Position numbers and translations under genes: made by a program. The notes under the pieces were generated by a model. It ran no database searches, was not told where the DNA came from, and saw only the letters and a list, made by a program, of their open reading frames with translations. From Myxococcota bacterium (GTDB lineage: Bacteria; Myxococcota_C; UBA6777), in the NCBI GenBank assembly GCA_963169055.1, contig CAUJFU010000092.1:1-13896 (forward strand): DNA of 13,896 nucleotides. Direction: 5' to 3'. Below, piece by piece: positions 1 through 7,932 of the stretch. How positions within the stretch are numbered: position 1 is the stretch's first letter; each line of letters begins with the position of its first letter.

Positions 1-56
1 TGATCTTTGTTCGGGTACAACGCTGTGTTTTTTGCGCGAGGCGGTGGAGCGGGGGC

Positions 57-3000
57 TTGGGCTTGCTTTGCGTCTCTTGGGTGTTTTGGATGGTGCTGCT
101 TTGTGTTGCTTCGGTGTACGCATCGCCGCCGACATCGCGCCCCGTCTTTTCGGTGGTTCCGTCGAATCCGCCGAAGCAGCCCGCTGCATCAACGACACAA
201 GAGACTTTGGGCGATCCGGGGGCGCAGTTGCGGGCGCGTGTGGTCGAAGTGCGCTTGCCAAATGGGATGTTGTTTTTGTTGGTGCGTCGCTCTGCAACGC
301 CGACCTTTTCGGGGTATCTGCGTATCCGAGTGGGGGGCGTGGATGAAAAGACCGGATTGACGGGGATCGCGCATTTTTTTGAACACATGGCGTTCAAAGG
401 AACAACGGTGGTGGGGACGCGGGATTGGGCCAAAGAACACAAGGTGCTGTTGGAGATCAATCGTACAGGCGAAGCGTTGTCGCGAGCGATGATCCAAAGT
501 CGCGGAAAGAAGACGCTTTTGGTGCGTGCATTGGAGCGGCGTTTGCGCAAGTTGCAAAAGCAGCACGAAGCCTACGTTAAGAAAGAAGAATTTAGCCGAT
601 TGTATCAAGCTGCTGGAGGGACGGGCTTGAATGCAACGACGGGAAAAGATTTGACCAGCTACTTTATCAACTTGCCGAGCAATCGGTTGGAGTTGTGGGC
701 GCATCAAGAGGCGAGTCGTCTTGCGGCTCCTGTGTTTCGTGAGTATTACCGCGAGCGCGATGTGGTGATCGAAGAGCGGCGGATGGCGATGTCCCGTGGG
801 ATGGGCCGCTTGTATGAGCAGTTCATCGCGACGGCCTTTTCCGCGCATCCGTATCGTTATCCGACAGTGGGCTGGCAAAGTGATCTGACGGTGCTTCCGC
901 TGTCTGAAGTGCGCAAGTTCTTTTTGCGCTACTACGTTCCGAGCAATATGGTGGGGGCGATCGTTGGCGATATCGATATTGAGAAAACCAAAGCCTTGTT
1001 GTATCGGACGTTTGCGTTGATCCCCAAAGGGGAGATGCCACCCGAAGTTCACACCCGCGAACCCAAGCAACAAGGAGAGCGCCGTGTCCAAGTGCGCTTT
1101 GATGCTGGCCCAAGCGTGATGATCGGCTTTCATAAACCGACGGCTCCGCACAAGGACGATTATGTCTTTGACGTGATCGAAAACCTGCTGACGTCGGGGC
1201 GCACCTCGCGCCTCTATCAAGCCCTTGTGAAGGCGCGGATCGCTCAAAGCATCTCAGCCTCCAGTTATCCCGGGGCGCGCTATCCGAATCTGTTTACCTT
1301 TGCGGCACAACCCATTGCACCGCACACAACACAAGATATCGAAAAAGTCTTGTATCGAGAGCTGGAGCGCCTCAAGACCCAGCCCGTGACGGCCAAAGAA
1401 CTGCAAAATGTCAAGAACGAGCTGGTGATGCAGCAGATCAAGGGCTTGCGTTCGAACGAGGGGCTTGCGTCTCAGTTGACGTATAGCCAAGCAGCGATCG
1501 GAGATTGGCGTTATTTTACATACCACTACAAGGAGATCGAAAAGATCACGCCTTACGATGTGATGCGTGTTGCCAAGGCGTACTTTGTGGAGAGCAATCG
1601 CACGGTTGGGACGTTGATCCGCGATGCTTCGGTGGCAAAGGCTCCATCGCGTCGAGGTGGGCGTTTTGCCCGTCGACGCGGGACATTGGCGCACAAATCT
1701 CCTGCGGTGGCGGCAGCACAACGCAAGCGGGCGGATCAGCAGATGCGGGCATTGTTGGCGGAAACATCGGTCCCTTCGCCGATCTTGCGCCCCCTTCCAC
1801 TCGGATTGCGCCGTCACCCTGCGCAGATCCAAGCGGCTCCGCTGCGATTTACGCCCCCCAAGCCGACGATCCTTCGTTTGAAAAATGGGATGTTGTTGTA
1901 CTTGATGGAGGATCGGGAGCTTCCGTTGGTGGATATCTATGCGATTACGCATACAGGCCGATTGTATGATCCGCCCGCAAAGATCGGGCTTGCGGAGATC
2001 GTTGGAACTACCTTGCGCAGCGGCGGAAGCGGAGAACTCGATCCTGACGCGCTGAATGAGGCTGTCGAAGAAAAGGCCGCACGCCTCGAAAGCTCTATCG
2101 AGCAAGAAACTGGCTTGGCGCGGCTTTCTGTGCATCGCAAGGACTTGTCGTGGGGATTGCAACGCCTTGCGGCGATGTTGCGTTCTCCGCGTTTTGCGCA
2201 AGAGCGCATCGACCTCAAGAAAGCGCAGATGTTGGAGCAGTATCGGCGACGCAACGATAATCCGTTTGCGATCGGCTTTCGTCAACTTCGCAGCGCGATC
2301 TACGGAAAAGATTCTCGATGGGCGCAGATCGCCGATCCAAGGACTCTTCAAGCGATCCAACGCGCCGATCTGATCGCCTTTCACAAGCACTATTTTGTTC
2401 CCAACAATATCCGTCTTGCGATCGTGGGGGACTTTAAGACCCAAGCCATGCAAGCGGCGATCGAGCGAGTCTTTGGCGATTGGCGGCCCCAACCCGTTCA
2501 GCCTCCCTCGCTCAAGCCCGCTCCCTCACAACATCCGCCCGCGTTGATCTATGTGCCGAAGCCTCTTCCGCAAAGCTTTGTTTTGTTCGGAAATATCGGC
2601 CCCAGACGGCATGATCCATTGGCCGCAGCGGGTGAGTTTATGAATCATATCCTCGGTGGGGGGAGCTTTTCGAGCCGCCTCACCACCGAGATCCGAAGCA
2701 TGCGTGGATGGGCCTATTTTGCGGGCTCTCAGTTGTCGGATGCAAAAGATCGGGGACTTTTTATTGCCTACACGGGTTCAAAGCCGAGTACGACGGGCCG
2801 TTCGCTTGCGTTGATGAAGCAGATGGTGACCAAGATGCACGAAAAGGCCGATATCACGGCACAAGAGCTCGCATTGACGCGCAAGACGCTACTGAATCGT
2901 TATGTCTTCCGCTTCAATTCTCCCGCGCAGATCGTGTACCAACAAGCGCTGTTCGATCTGCTCGGTTATCCGTCCGATCACTTGATCCGCTACCGTGCGC

Positions 3001-3155
3001 AGCTAGCCGCCGTCACAACCGAACAGATCCAACAAGCCGCCAAGAAGTTTATCGATCCCAAGCGCCTTGTGATCGTCGTCGTGGGATGGGCTCCGCAGTT
3101 CGATCTGCCCTTGGAACAATTCGGCAAGCCACAGATCGTCGAATCCAAGCCCTAA
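57..3155 (+). CDS. secreted two-domain M16 (insulinase/pitrilysin) zinc metallopeptidase
   Basis: A zinc-dependent endopeptidase probably exported to the periplasm or cell surface. Seen: a hydrophobic N-terminus ending near VYA (residues 18-22) as a likely signal peptide. The inverted zinc motif HFFEH is at 106-110, with the downstream acidic ligand in VVIEERR (236-242). A motif shared with bacterial M16 proteins, LNATTGKDLTSY, is near 191-202, and the first M16 C-domain is near 290-480. A basic linker (about 530-580) leads to a second M16 pair (about 600-1025), where HxxEH is absent. This is the active-plus-inactive single-chain layout of PqqL-like proteins, and about 1030 residues suits it. 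The chosen start is TTG with GGAG 7 nt upstream. The frame is open to the window edge and the residues just upstream are basic, so the true start could lie outside; ATG at 90 is another option. The RDD gene follows 34 nt downstream. Substrate unknown. Confidence 0.9.
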   Translation: MGLLCVSWVFWMVLLCVASVYASPPTSRPVFSVVPSNPPKQPAASTTQETLGDPGAQLRARVVEVRLPNGMLFLLVRRSATPTFSGYLRIRVGGVDEKTGLTGIAHFFEHMAFKGTTVVGTRDWAKEHKVLLEINRTGEALSRAMIQSRGKKTLLVRALERRLRKLQKQHEAYVKKEEFSRLYQAAGGTGLNATTGKDLTSYFINLPSNRLELWAHQEASRLAAPVFREYYRERDVVIEERRMAMSRGMGRLYEQFIATAFSAHPYRYPTVGWQSDLTVLPLSEVRKFFLRYYVPSNMVGAIVGDIDIEKTKALLYRTFALIPKGEMPPEVHTREPKQQGERRVQVRFDAGPSVMIGFHKPTAPHKDDYVFDVIENLLTSGRTSRLYQALVKARIAQSISASSYPGARYPNLFTFAAQPIAPHTTQDIEKVLYRELERLKTQPVTAKELQNVKNELVMQQIKGLRSNEGLASQLTYSQAAIGDWRYFTYHYKEIEKITPYDVMRVAKAYFVESNRTVGTLIRDASVAKAPSRRGGRFARRRGTLAHKSPAVAAAQRKRADQQMRALLAETSVPSPILRPLPLGLRRHPAQIQAAPLRFTPPKPTILRLKNGMLLYLMEDRELPLVDIYAITHTGRLYDPPAKIGLAEIVGTTLRSGGSGELDPDALNEAVEEKAARLESSIEQETGLARLSVHRKDLSWGLQRLAAMLRSPRFAQERIDLKKAQMLEQYRRRNDNPFAIGFRQLRSAIYGKDSRWAQIADPRTLQAIQRADLIAFHKHYFVPNNIRLAIVGDFKTQAMQAAIERVFGDWRPQPVQPPSLKPAPSQHPPALIYVPKPLPQSFVLFGNIGPRRHDPLAAAGEFMNHILGGGSFSSRLTTEIRSMRGWAYFAGSQLSDAKDRGLFIAYTGSKPSTTGRSLALMKQMVTKMHEKADITAQELALTRKTLLNRYVFRFNSPAQIVYQQALFDLLGYPSDHLIRYRAQLAAVTTEQIQQAAKKFIDPKRLVIVVVGWAPQFDLPLEQFGKPQIVESKP

Positions 3156-3189
3156 CCGGCCCTTTTCTTCAGCGAGATCGAGTTCAAAC

Positions 3190-3720
3190 ATGAGACAACA
3201 TCGTTGCCCTGCTTGTGGTGCTGGCTTTTTTCCCGAAGAATCCGCTCCTGCGCGTTGCTCTACTTGCGGAGCGATCACAGATCCTGCGATCTGGCGGGCG
3301 TATCGCATCGTGTCGATGCGCTGGCGTTTTTTGGCTTCGTTGTGGGATCATCTGCTGTTTTTTACGGCGTGGTGGATGGTGGTGTTTTGTTCTCGTCATG
3401 TTTTCGCTTTGGAATGGTCGCTCTCGGCTCGGTGGGTGGCGGTGGTGCAGATATCGGCGTATTTCGCTTACTTTGCGATGACCACTTGGGGATGGGGCGG
3501 CAGTCCCGCCAAGCGGTTACTTGGGTTTTCGTTGGTGCGGGCGGAAGACGCTGCGCCGATATCGTTGGGGGCGGCTGTACTGCGCGAAGTCTTGGGGCGC
3601 GCATTGTGCCTGTTTCTTGCGCCGATAGGGTACGCGACGGTGATCTCGAAGCATAGCCGTTTGCAGACCTTGGCGGATATCCTTGCAAGGACTGTGGTTG
3701 TTGTAAAACGCCGCCCATAA
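3190..3720 (+). CDS. zinc-ribbon plus RDD-family membrane protein
   Basis: A 176-residue inner-membrane protein of unknown role. Seen: an N-terminal zinc ribbon with Cys6-x2-Cys9 and Cys23-x2-Cys26, then an RDD-type domain. The RDD domain has a first hydrophobic stretch starting near residue 48 (FLASLWDHLLFFTAWWMVV), a second around 85-100, and the family-like SPAKRLLGFSLVR motif followed by a LREVLGR segment and the closing QTLADILARTVVVV. RDD proteins are small multi-pass proteins, a few linked to ion or solute transport; most are uncharacterised. An N-terminal zinc ribbon on an RDD domain is a common arrangement. The ribosome-binding site is weak (GAG-rich). It begins 34 nt after the M16 peptidase and is probably co-transcribed with it, but that does not define its job. 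It converges with the methyltransferase gene, whose stop codon lies 12 nt away. Confidence 0.82.
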   Translation: MRQHRCPACGAGFFPEESAPARCSTCGAITDPAIWRAYRIVSMRWRFLASLWDHLLFFTAWWMVVFCSRHVFALEWSLSARWVAVVQISAYFAYFAMTTWGWGGSPAKRLLGFSLVRAEDAAPISLGAAVLREVLGRALCLFLAPIGYATVISKHSRLQTLADILARTVVVVKRRP

Positions 3721-3732
3721 AAAAGGCGCTTC

Positions 3733-5241
3733 TCAAAAATGGAAGGAAGACTGCTTTTGTTCTGGGTTGGTTTTTGATGTAATTCCATCAAAGTCACGCA
3801 AACAGCCGAGTTCTTCCGCTACTTTGCGCAGGCTTAGCTGCTTGAGGATTTGGGCTGTGATCGGGCGCTTCGCGTCCCAAAAAACAAACGCAGAGAAGAA
3901 GTCGTGAGCAACACCAGAATTTAATAAATTTGCTTTCAATACGGCTTCTTCTTCGGAGCGGCAAGGTATGAAATAAACGGTATCATCAAAAACAGCGGGC
4001 TTTCCGTTGATAGGTGGAATGACTGAAAAGTGCAGTGACTTGTACAGCCCAGATATCGCGACTTTCCAAGGAAAAAATGTGTACTCGCCCACCCCAAATA
4101 TGGAAAAACTGGATTTTCCTTGATAGATGCTGCTTTTCCTTTTTTCAAAAAAACTGAGGTGTTGTATCAAATACGCCCAAGCTTTCGGAGAAGATTGAAT
4201 CAATAGGTTGGTGTCTTCGTTTGGTTTTTTTTGCGTCACGATCAGAAAACGTTCTTGCTGTTGTTTTTGGTGAGCGACATCAGAACTTTTGAACAAAGGA
4301 AACAAATGCTGCTCTTCTATTTCAACCGTCTCACCCAATTGATTGAATAGGGCGCTATTCGTTCGGACTAATTCTAGCACGGGCGCGCAGTCGTGCTTGA
4401 TCCCTGAGCGCCAGTCTTCCTCTGTTGTGTTTGCTCTGAACTGGGCGACTACTTTGCTTGCCGAAACATCGGCTACCAAACGACCATTTGTGTATCCAAT
4501 CGTACGGATGACCTCGTTTGAATCGATATCTCTGTAAACAGGGCAGATCTTTTCGCCCATCGTGCCTGTTTGGCAAACAAAAAGGCAAGCGTCCACGGCT
4601 GCGTCGAAGTGTGACTTGGCGTCAATGTTGAAAATCGAGGTGTTGTGGATGGGGAGGTCATGCAGCCAAGCATGTTCTAGTATTTTTCTGGCCACAGTTG
4701 TTTTTAAAAGGAAAGCAAACGTAGCGTTTCTCGATGATAATGCGTTCAGCAAGCGGATGCTGATCCATTCCGAGATATCGAAATTGCTTTTTCCTGTGAT
4801 CGCATCGACGCCCGTAAGTTGTTGAAAATTACTTTTTTGAGGTAGATTCGAAGAATTAAGCTGGCCTAATTCTGAATTGGTCACCCACGGAGGATTCCCG
4901 ATCACGATGATGGAACCCTGTAGAGTTTGAAAAAAGGACTCCCATTCGATATCAAAAAAATTGGCTCGTTTAAAAAACAGGGGGCAAAAATGATGATTTG
5001 CTTGAACGAGATTTTTCTGTGCTTCGAATAAATAATCTTGATTTATCTCGAATCCATACAACGTGCAAGAACGAAATACCGCGAGGGCAGCAGCCAAAAA
5101 GTTTCCTTTGCCGCATGTTGGTTCAACGATACATGTGGGAGTGGGTTCGTAATGAAAAATGCGAGAGCAGACTCCTAGAGCCAAGGAGTAAGGCGTTTGA
5201 AAATCTCCAAAAGCCGCTTTTCGAGAATCTTTTTTTGCCAT
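3733..5241 (-). CDS. type II N6-adenine DNA methyltransferase (restriction-modification)
   Basis: Transfers a methyl group from S-adenosylmethionine to adenine N6 in a specific DNA site, protecting host DNA from the endonuclease encoded just upstream. Seen in 502 residues: motif X FQTP (14-17), motif I EPTCGKGNF (40-48), an acidic SAM-ribose contact in GFEIN (63-67), the catalytic motif IV NPPW (116-119), and a KSNFDISEW segment (151-159). The C-terminal half (about 285-480) carries RKSSIYQGK and FSIFGVGEYTFFPWK (379-393), which resemble the target-recognition region of TaqI/Eco57I-like gamma-class enzymes. The order X-I-IV-TRD is typical of the gamma class. The ATG lies 3 nt after the endonuclease stop, and AAAGG inside the end of that gene can serve as ribosome-binding site. 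Codons are AT-richer than in neighbouring genes, which points to acquisition by transfer. Recognition sequence not readable from the sequence. Confidence 0.92.
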   Translation of the reverse strand: MAKKDSRKAAFGDFQTPYSLALGVCSRIFHYEPTPTCIVEPTCGKGNFLAAALAVFRSCTLYGFEINQDYLFEAQKNLVQANHHFCPLFFKRANFFDIEWESFFQTLQGSIIVIGNPPWVTNSELGQLNSSNLPQKSNFQQLTGVDAITGKSNFDISEWISIRLLNALSSRNATFAFLLKTTVARKILEHAWLHDLPIHNTSIFNIDAKSHFDAAVDACLFVCQTGTMGEKICPVYRDIDSNEVIRTIGYTNGRLVADVSASKVVAQFRANTTEEDWRSGIKHDCAPVLELVRTNSALFNQLGETVEIEEQHLFPLFKSSDVAHQKQQQERFLIVTQKKPNEDTNLLIQSSPKAWAYLIQHLSFFEKRKSSIYQGKSSFSIFGVGEYTFFPWKVAISGLYKSLHFSVIPPINGKPAVFDDTVYFIPCRSEEEAVLKANLLNSGVAHDFFSAFVFWDAKRPITAQILKQLSLRKVAEELGCLRDFDGITSKTNPEQKQSSFHF

Positions 5242-5244
5242 TGT

Positions 5245-5901
5245 CTATCTGACCTTTAGGATTCCGTCGATTTGACCTGCGTTGTCAAGGGCGCGCCGAT
5301 ATTGCAGCCTCCACTGAAGGGCGTTTGAGATCGTTAAATAACCGATGGTCGGCTTTTTCTGCAAGATCTCCTCTGCGAGTTGATCGGCTTGAATCTCGTC
5401 GATGGGAAGGTTTCGATCCACCATAAACGCGATAAGATCTTCTTTGTTTCCTTGATTCTCGATAATCTGGCAAAGGCCGCTGGTCATTTGAAAATCGGCT
5501 GTGCGGTTTTCTTCTATAAACACAACATGTTGGATGTCGAGCGTCGATGTTTTTGATGTAAGATCGTCCAACTTTTGGTAAACAAAAAGTAGAAGAGAGT
5601 AGCCGAGCCCATAGATTTTTTGCCTTGCGGAACTGAAAGGGCAAGAAGACTGCGGTTGTCGTATACTGGTGACTTTCATGTCTACAAGAAGTTGCGGGAA
5701 GTCCAAGCCTTCCGCAGAACTGCCTTTTTGGTAGTTGTATTTCTGTTCTAAAAATTTTTGAAATTTGTGCTCTAGGTATGTTCCTACAGCCTTACCGTCG
5801 GTGACGTTGTAGAGGGAAGCTTCTTTGTGGCACGACTCTATCGCCGCAAAATGGCAGGCTTCTTCTGTTAGGAAAAGGCGGTTGAGTTCCGTTTTTTTCA
5901 T
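5245..5901 (-). CDS. type II restriction endonuclease, PD-(D/E)XK fold
   Basis: Predicted to cut the DNA site protected by the adjacent methyltransferase. Seen (218 residues from the ATG at 5901): an acidic helix with E44 in LEHKF, and a PD-(D/E)XK core made of D67 in GLDFP and DMK (D74, K76). A Gln/Ser-rich strand KVTSIRQPQSSCPF (76-89) and SARQKIYGLGY follow. I recall this DxK-VTSIRQPQSSCP pattern from proteins annotated as restriction endonucleases, but I cannot assign an isoschizomer. Start choice: the reading frame continues upstream without a stop to an ATG at 6282 (345 residues). I prefer 5901 because AAGGA lies 13 nt before it and the upstream part shows no recognisable domain. The longer form is a real alternative. 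It sits first in a two-gene unit with the methyltransferase 3 nt downstream. No controller-protein gene is visible. Confidence 0.8.
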   Translation of the reverse strand: MKKTELNRLFLTEEACHFAAIESCHKEASLYNVTDGKAVGTYLEHKFQKFLEQKYNYQKGSSAEGLDFPQLLVDMKVTSIRQPQSSCPFSSARQKIYGLGYSLLLFVYQKLDDLTSKTSTLDIQHVVFIEENRTADFQMTSGLCQIIENQGNKEDLIAFMVDRNLPIDEIQADQLAEEILQKKPTIGYLTISNALQWRLQYRRALDNAGQIDGILKVR

Positions 5902-6333
5902 TCCGACTTTGTGATCCTTGTGTGCTTTACAGGAATAACGGGGCTTTCTATACCAGACAGTCTGCGCAACATTCCATCTCTTTTTGAGCAGAAAGTTTGG
6001 TGCTTCGTTGAGACGTCTAGCATAACCAAGCCATTCCATGTGGGTGGCGTTCGTCTCCGTGTCAAGCACGCGGTCTGATTTTTCCACAACAAAGGTGACG
6101 CGCTCGATGTTTTTTTGGACAACAACAGTGTTGCTTGCTGTAGTAGATGATGTAGTTGGCAAAAACCCCGTGTTCGTGGCACCCCAAGCGGCAGAGTCGT
6201 TGGTGTGAAAAACGTCTGTTCGTCCCGCCAATACGGGGTCAAGGGGCGTTAGTCCCTTGTGGGGTCTGGGGCAAAGCCCCATACCTCTACCGAATTACGT
6301 GACTCTTACTGCGATTGAATCGGAGGTCGATCC
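5902..6333. other. 432-nt gap: open in-frame extension of the endonuclease plus edge of the island
   Basis: This gap lies between the divergent endonuclease (start 5901) and HEAT-repeat gene (start 6334). On the - strand the endonuclease frame stays open for 127 codons up to an ATG at 6282. Its last part (MEWLGYARRLNEAPN onward) looks protein-like, while its first ~20 codons read through a GC-rich hairpin segment. So it is either a true N-terminal extension, a fused remnant of another gene, or chance. No + strand gene, tRNA or convincing promoter pair was seen. TTGACA occurs on the - strand inside the extension but has no -10 partner at the right distance. The HEAT gene's ribosome-binding site GGAGG lies at 6322-6326. 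Confidence 0.5.
6241..6281. repeat. GC-rich double hairpin at the right edge of the restriction-modification island
   Basis: Two adjacent short inverted repeats: AAGGG (6241-6245) pairing with CCCTT (6254-6258), then TGGGGC-AAA-GCCCCA (6267-6281). The second has a perfect 6-bp stem and a 3-nt loop. There is no T-run, so it is not a classical intrinsic terminator. The GGGGTCTGGGGCAAAGCCCC style resembles short GC-rich palindromes dispersed in many genomes; that is recall and untested here. Confidence 0.5.
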
Positions 6334-7854
6334 ATGCGAAAATTTCTGTTTTTTGTCTTGTTTGTTTGTTTTAGTGGGTGGATGGCGGCTGTGGGCCATG
6401 CGGATGATGCGTTGATCGAGCAGATCAAGCAAACCAAAGATATCGCGATGCTGCGTTTGGGGCTACGCCACGCGGAGGCGCGTGTGCGTGCGGCTTCGGC
6501 TTCTCGTTTGGGTGATCTAGGCGAGCAAGCGATCGCGACGATCCCTTTGTTGATCGGGATGTTTGCGGATCCTGTAAGCCAAGTCCGAGCGTCTGCGGCT
6601 TTTTCTCTTTCGCAGATGGGCGGATCGGCCCTTCCTGCGCTGCGTGAAGCATTGGTTCATCCGAGCGAAAACTTCCGTATCGGCGCAGCATCGGCCTTGA
6701 GCGAGATGGGACAAGAGGCGCAAGAAGCCTTCGATGCGCTAATTAAGGCCACCCAAGATCCCCAAGCCCTTGTGCGCGGTTATGTGATCCGTACGCTCGG
6801 GAACATGGGGCCGAAAAGCCGTCTTGCACTCCCAGAGATCAGCCGTGCGCTTCACGATCCAAGCAGCATCGTCCGTCGCTACGCAGGAGAAGCTATCCAA
6901 AAGATCGGAACCCCTGCGATCCCGCTGTTGCTCAAGATGATCGAACAGGCCCATCAAAAGGCTCTTTCTACATCGCAGGTCGCTTTTCCTTCTTTGCGTA
7001 CTCGTCCAAAACAGCGTCGCATCGTGGCCATTGCGCGGCCCACAAGAGCCGTCGCGGCCACCTCCCACAGAACTTCTCCGCCAAAATCGCGTGCGCTCTC
7101 CTCGGTGAGACGGGCCGTTGCGTTAGGTGACGCTAAGGGCGCATCCAAAGCACAGATCGACGCAGCGACCCGCTCAAAACAGCGAGCAAGGACGATGGCT
7201 GCGTCCAAAATACAGGTGGGGGCATCGTTAAAAAGGCCGATGGGAGCGGCAGCATCGTTGAAAAAGCTGATGGTAACAACCGTTCCGTTGAAAAAGCCGA
7301 TGGGAGCGACGATATGGAAGCCGCAAGGCGTGGTCGCGTCGCCTTGGGTGGAGCCAGCGACATCGATCGCGGTCGATGGGGACTTTGCGGGATGGCACAC
7401 CTTTGGCGTACAGCCGCTGGTGTACCAAGCGAAGCAAGCGAAGACGTTGGCCCCGGGGCAAGCAAGCCCCACAGCGGCGATCTTGCACTTTTTCGCAAGC
7501 CTTTTGCGCAAAGACAATGCTTATCAAGATGTCCTTGCGCCAACGATGAATCCCGCCTTGCGTGAGGCGCTCAAGGCGCAGCTTCCTGCTTTGACCAAAG
7601 ATCTGCAAACCGTCTTTTTGCACGCCTATATTGCACGCTCTCACGCTGTTCACGCGAAAAAAGATGTCACCAAGCGCATCGCAGAAGGCGGAGAGCAGCT
7701 TTTTGGTTCGTACAATATTCTCTTTTTTTCTGAAGTAGACAGTAATAAAAATGACGTGTTTCTTTTTCTGAGAAAAATCGAAGAGCGTTGGTATATCCAA
7801 GGCATCATTGCGCCTTTTGTTCGCGATATCTTGCGCAAGACGCTACGTCCGTAG
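6334..7854 (+). CDS. secreted HEAT-repeat protein with basic repeat linker
   Basis: Probable exported scaffold or binding protein; no enzyme motif seen. The signal peptide is clear: charged MRK, a hydrophobic core, and cleavage after GHA (residue 23). Residues about 45-210 form five HEAT-like helical pairs. Examples are RVRAASASRLGDLG, QVRASAAFSLSQMG, FRIGAASALSEMG, LVRGYVIRTLGNMG and IVRRYAGEAIQKIG. Residues about 211-365 are a long Lys/Arg/Ala/Ser-rich linker with a threefold 10-residue repeat. Residues about 385-506 form a folded-looking alpha/beta domain ending in a WYIQGI strand, reminiscent of NTF2/DUF4878-type lumenal domains (inference). The ATG is supported by GGAGG 7 nt upstream. 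The gene stands alone between the restriction-modification unit and a convergent nucleotidase gene 78 nt away. HEAT domains generally bind proteins; the partner is unknown. Confidence 0.82.
   Translation: MRKFLFFVLFVCFSGWMAAVGHADDALIEQIKQTKDIAMLRLGLRHAEARVRAASASRLGDLGEQAIATIPLLIGMFADPVSQVRASAAFSLSQMGGSALPALREALVHPSENFRIGAASALSEMGQEAQEAFDALIKATQDPQALVRGYVIRTLGNMGPKSRLALPEISRALHDPSSIVRRYAGEAIQKIGTPAIPLLLKMIEQAHQKALSTSQVAFPSLRTRPKQRRIVAIARPTRAVAATSHRTSPPKSRALSSVRRAVALGDAKGASKAQIDAATRSKQRARTMAASKIQVGASLKRPMGAAASLKKLMVTTVPLKKPMGATIWKPQGVVASPWVEPATSIAVDGDFAGWHTFGVQPLVYQAKQAKTLAPGQASPTAAILHFFASLLRKDNAYQDVLAPTMNPALREALKAQLPALTKDLQTVFLHAYIARSHAVHAKKDVTKRIAEGGEQLFGSYNILFFSEVDSNKNDVFLFLRKIEERWYIQGIIAPFVRDILRKTLRP
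7225..7314 (+). repeat. 30-bp tandem repeat (3 copies) coding for a basic 10-residue motif
   Basis: Three in-frame 30-nt units starting at 7225, 7255 and 7285 encode SLKRPMGAAA, SLKKLMVTTV and PLKKPMGATI in the linker of the HEAT-repeat protein (residues 298-327). The core KK/KR-x-M is conserved while the flanks vary. Such coding repeats usually mark a flexible, fast-evolving segment. Confidence 0.8.
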
Positions 7855-7932
7855 AAGGATAGGACTTACGCGGTTGACAGGGGGGTCTGGTGGGTGTCCT
7901 TTTTTGTGAGGGGGCAAAGGCTTTGAGAGGGA

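Noticed and set aside
1-90. Twin-arginine (Tat) signal before the M16 gene, suggested by Arg-Arg-Trp in the frame upstream of TTG 57.
   Set aside because: The residues around the two arginines do not match the Tat consensus and there is no in-frame ATG or GTG start before them in the window.
189-2492. Two long - strand open frames (189-1247 and 1254-2492) opposite the M16 gene.
   Set aside because: They are antisense shadows of a strongly supported gene; composition is His/Arg/Gln-rich with no domain or ribosome-binding site.
3702-3726. Possible terminator between the convergent RDD and methyltransferase genes (CGCC ... AAAAAAGGCG).
   Set aside because: The stem would be only 4 bp with a 12-nt loop, too weak to call.
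5902-6242. A second - strand frame (5898-6242) and a perfect TTGACA upstream of the endonuclease, considered as a controller gene and promoter.
   Set aside because: The frame has no helix-turn-helix or other domain, and no acceptable -10 element lies 16-18 nt from TTGACA.
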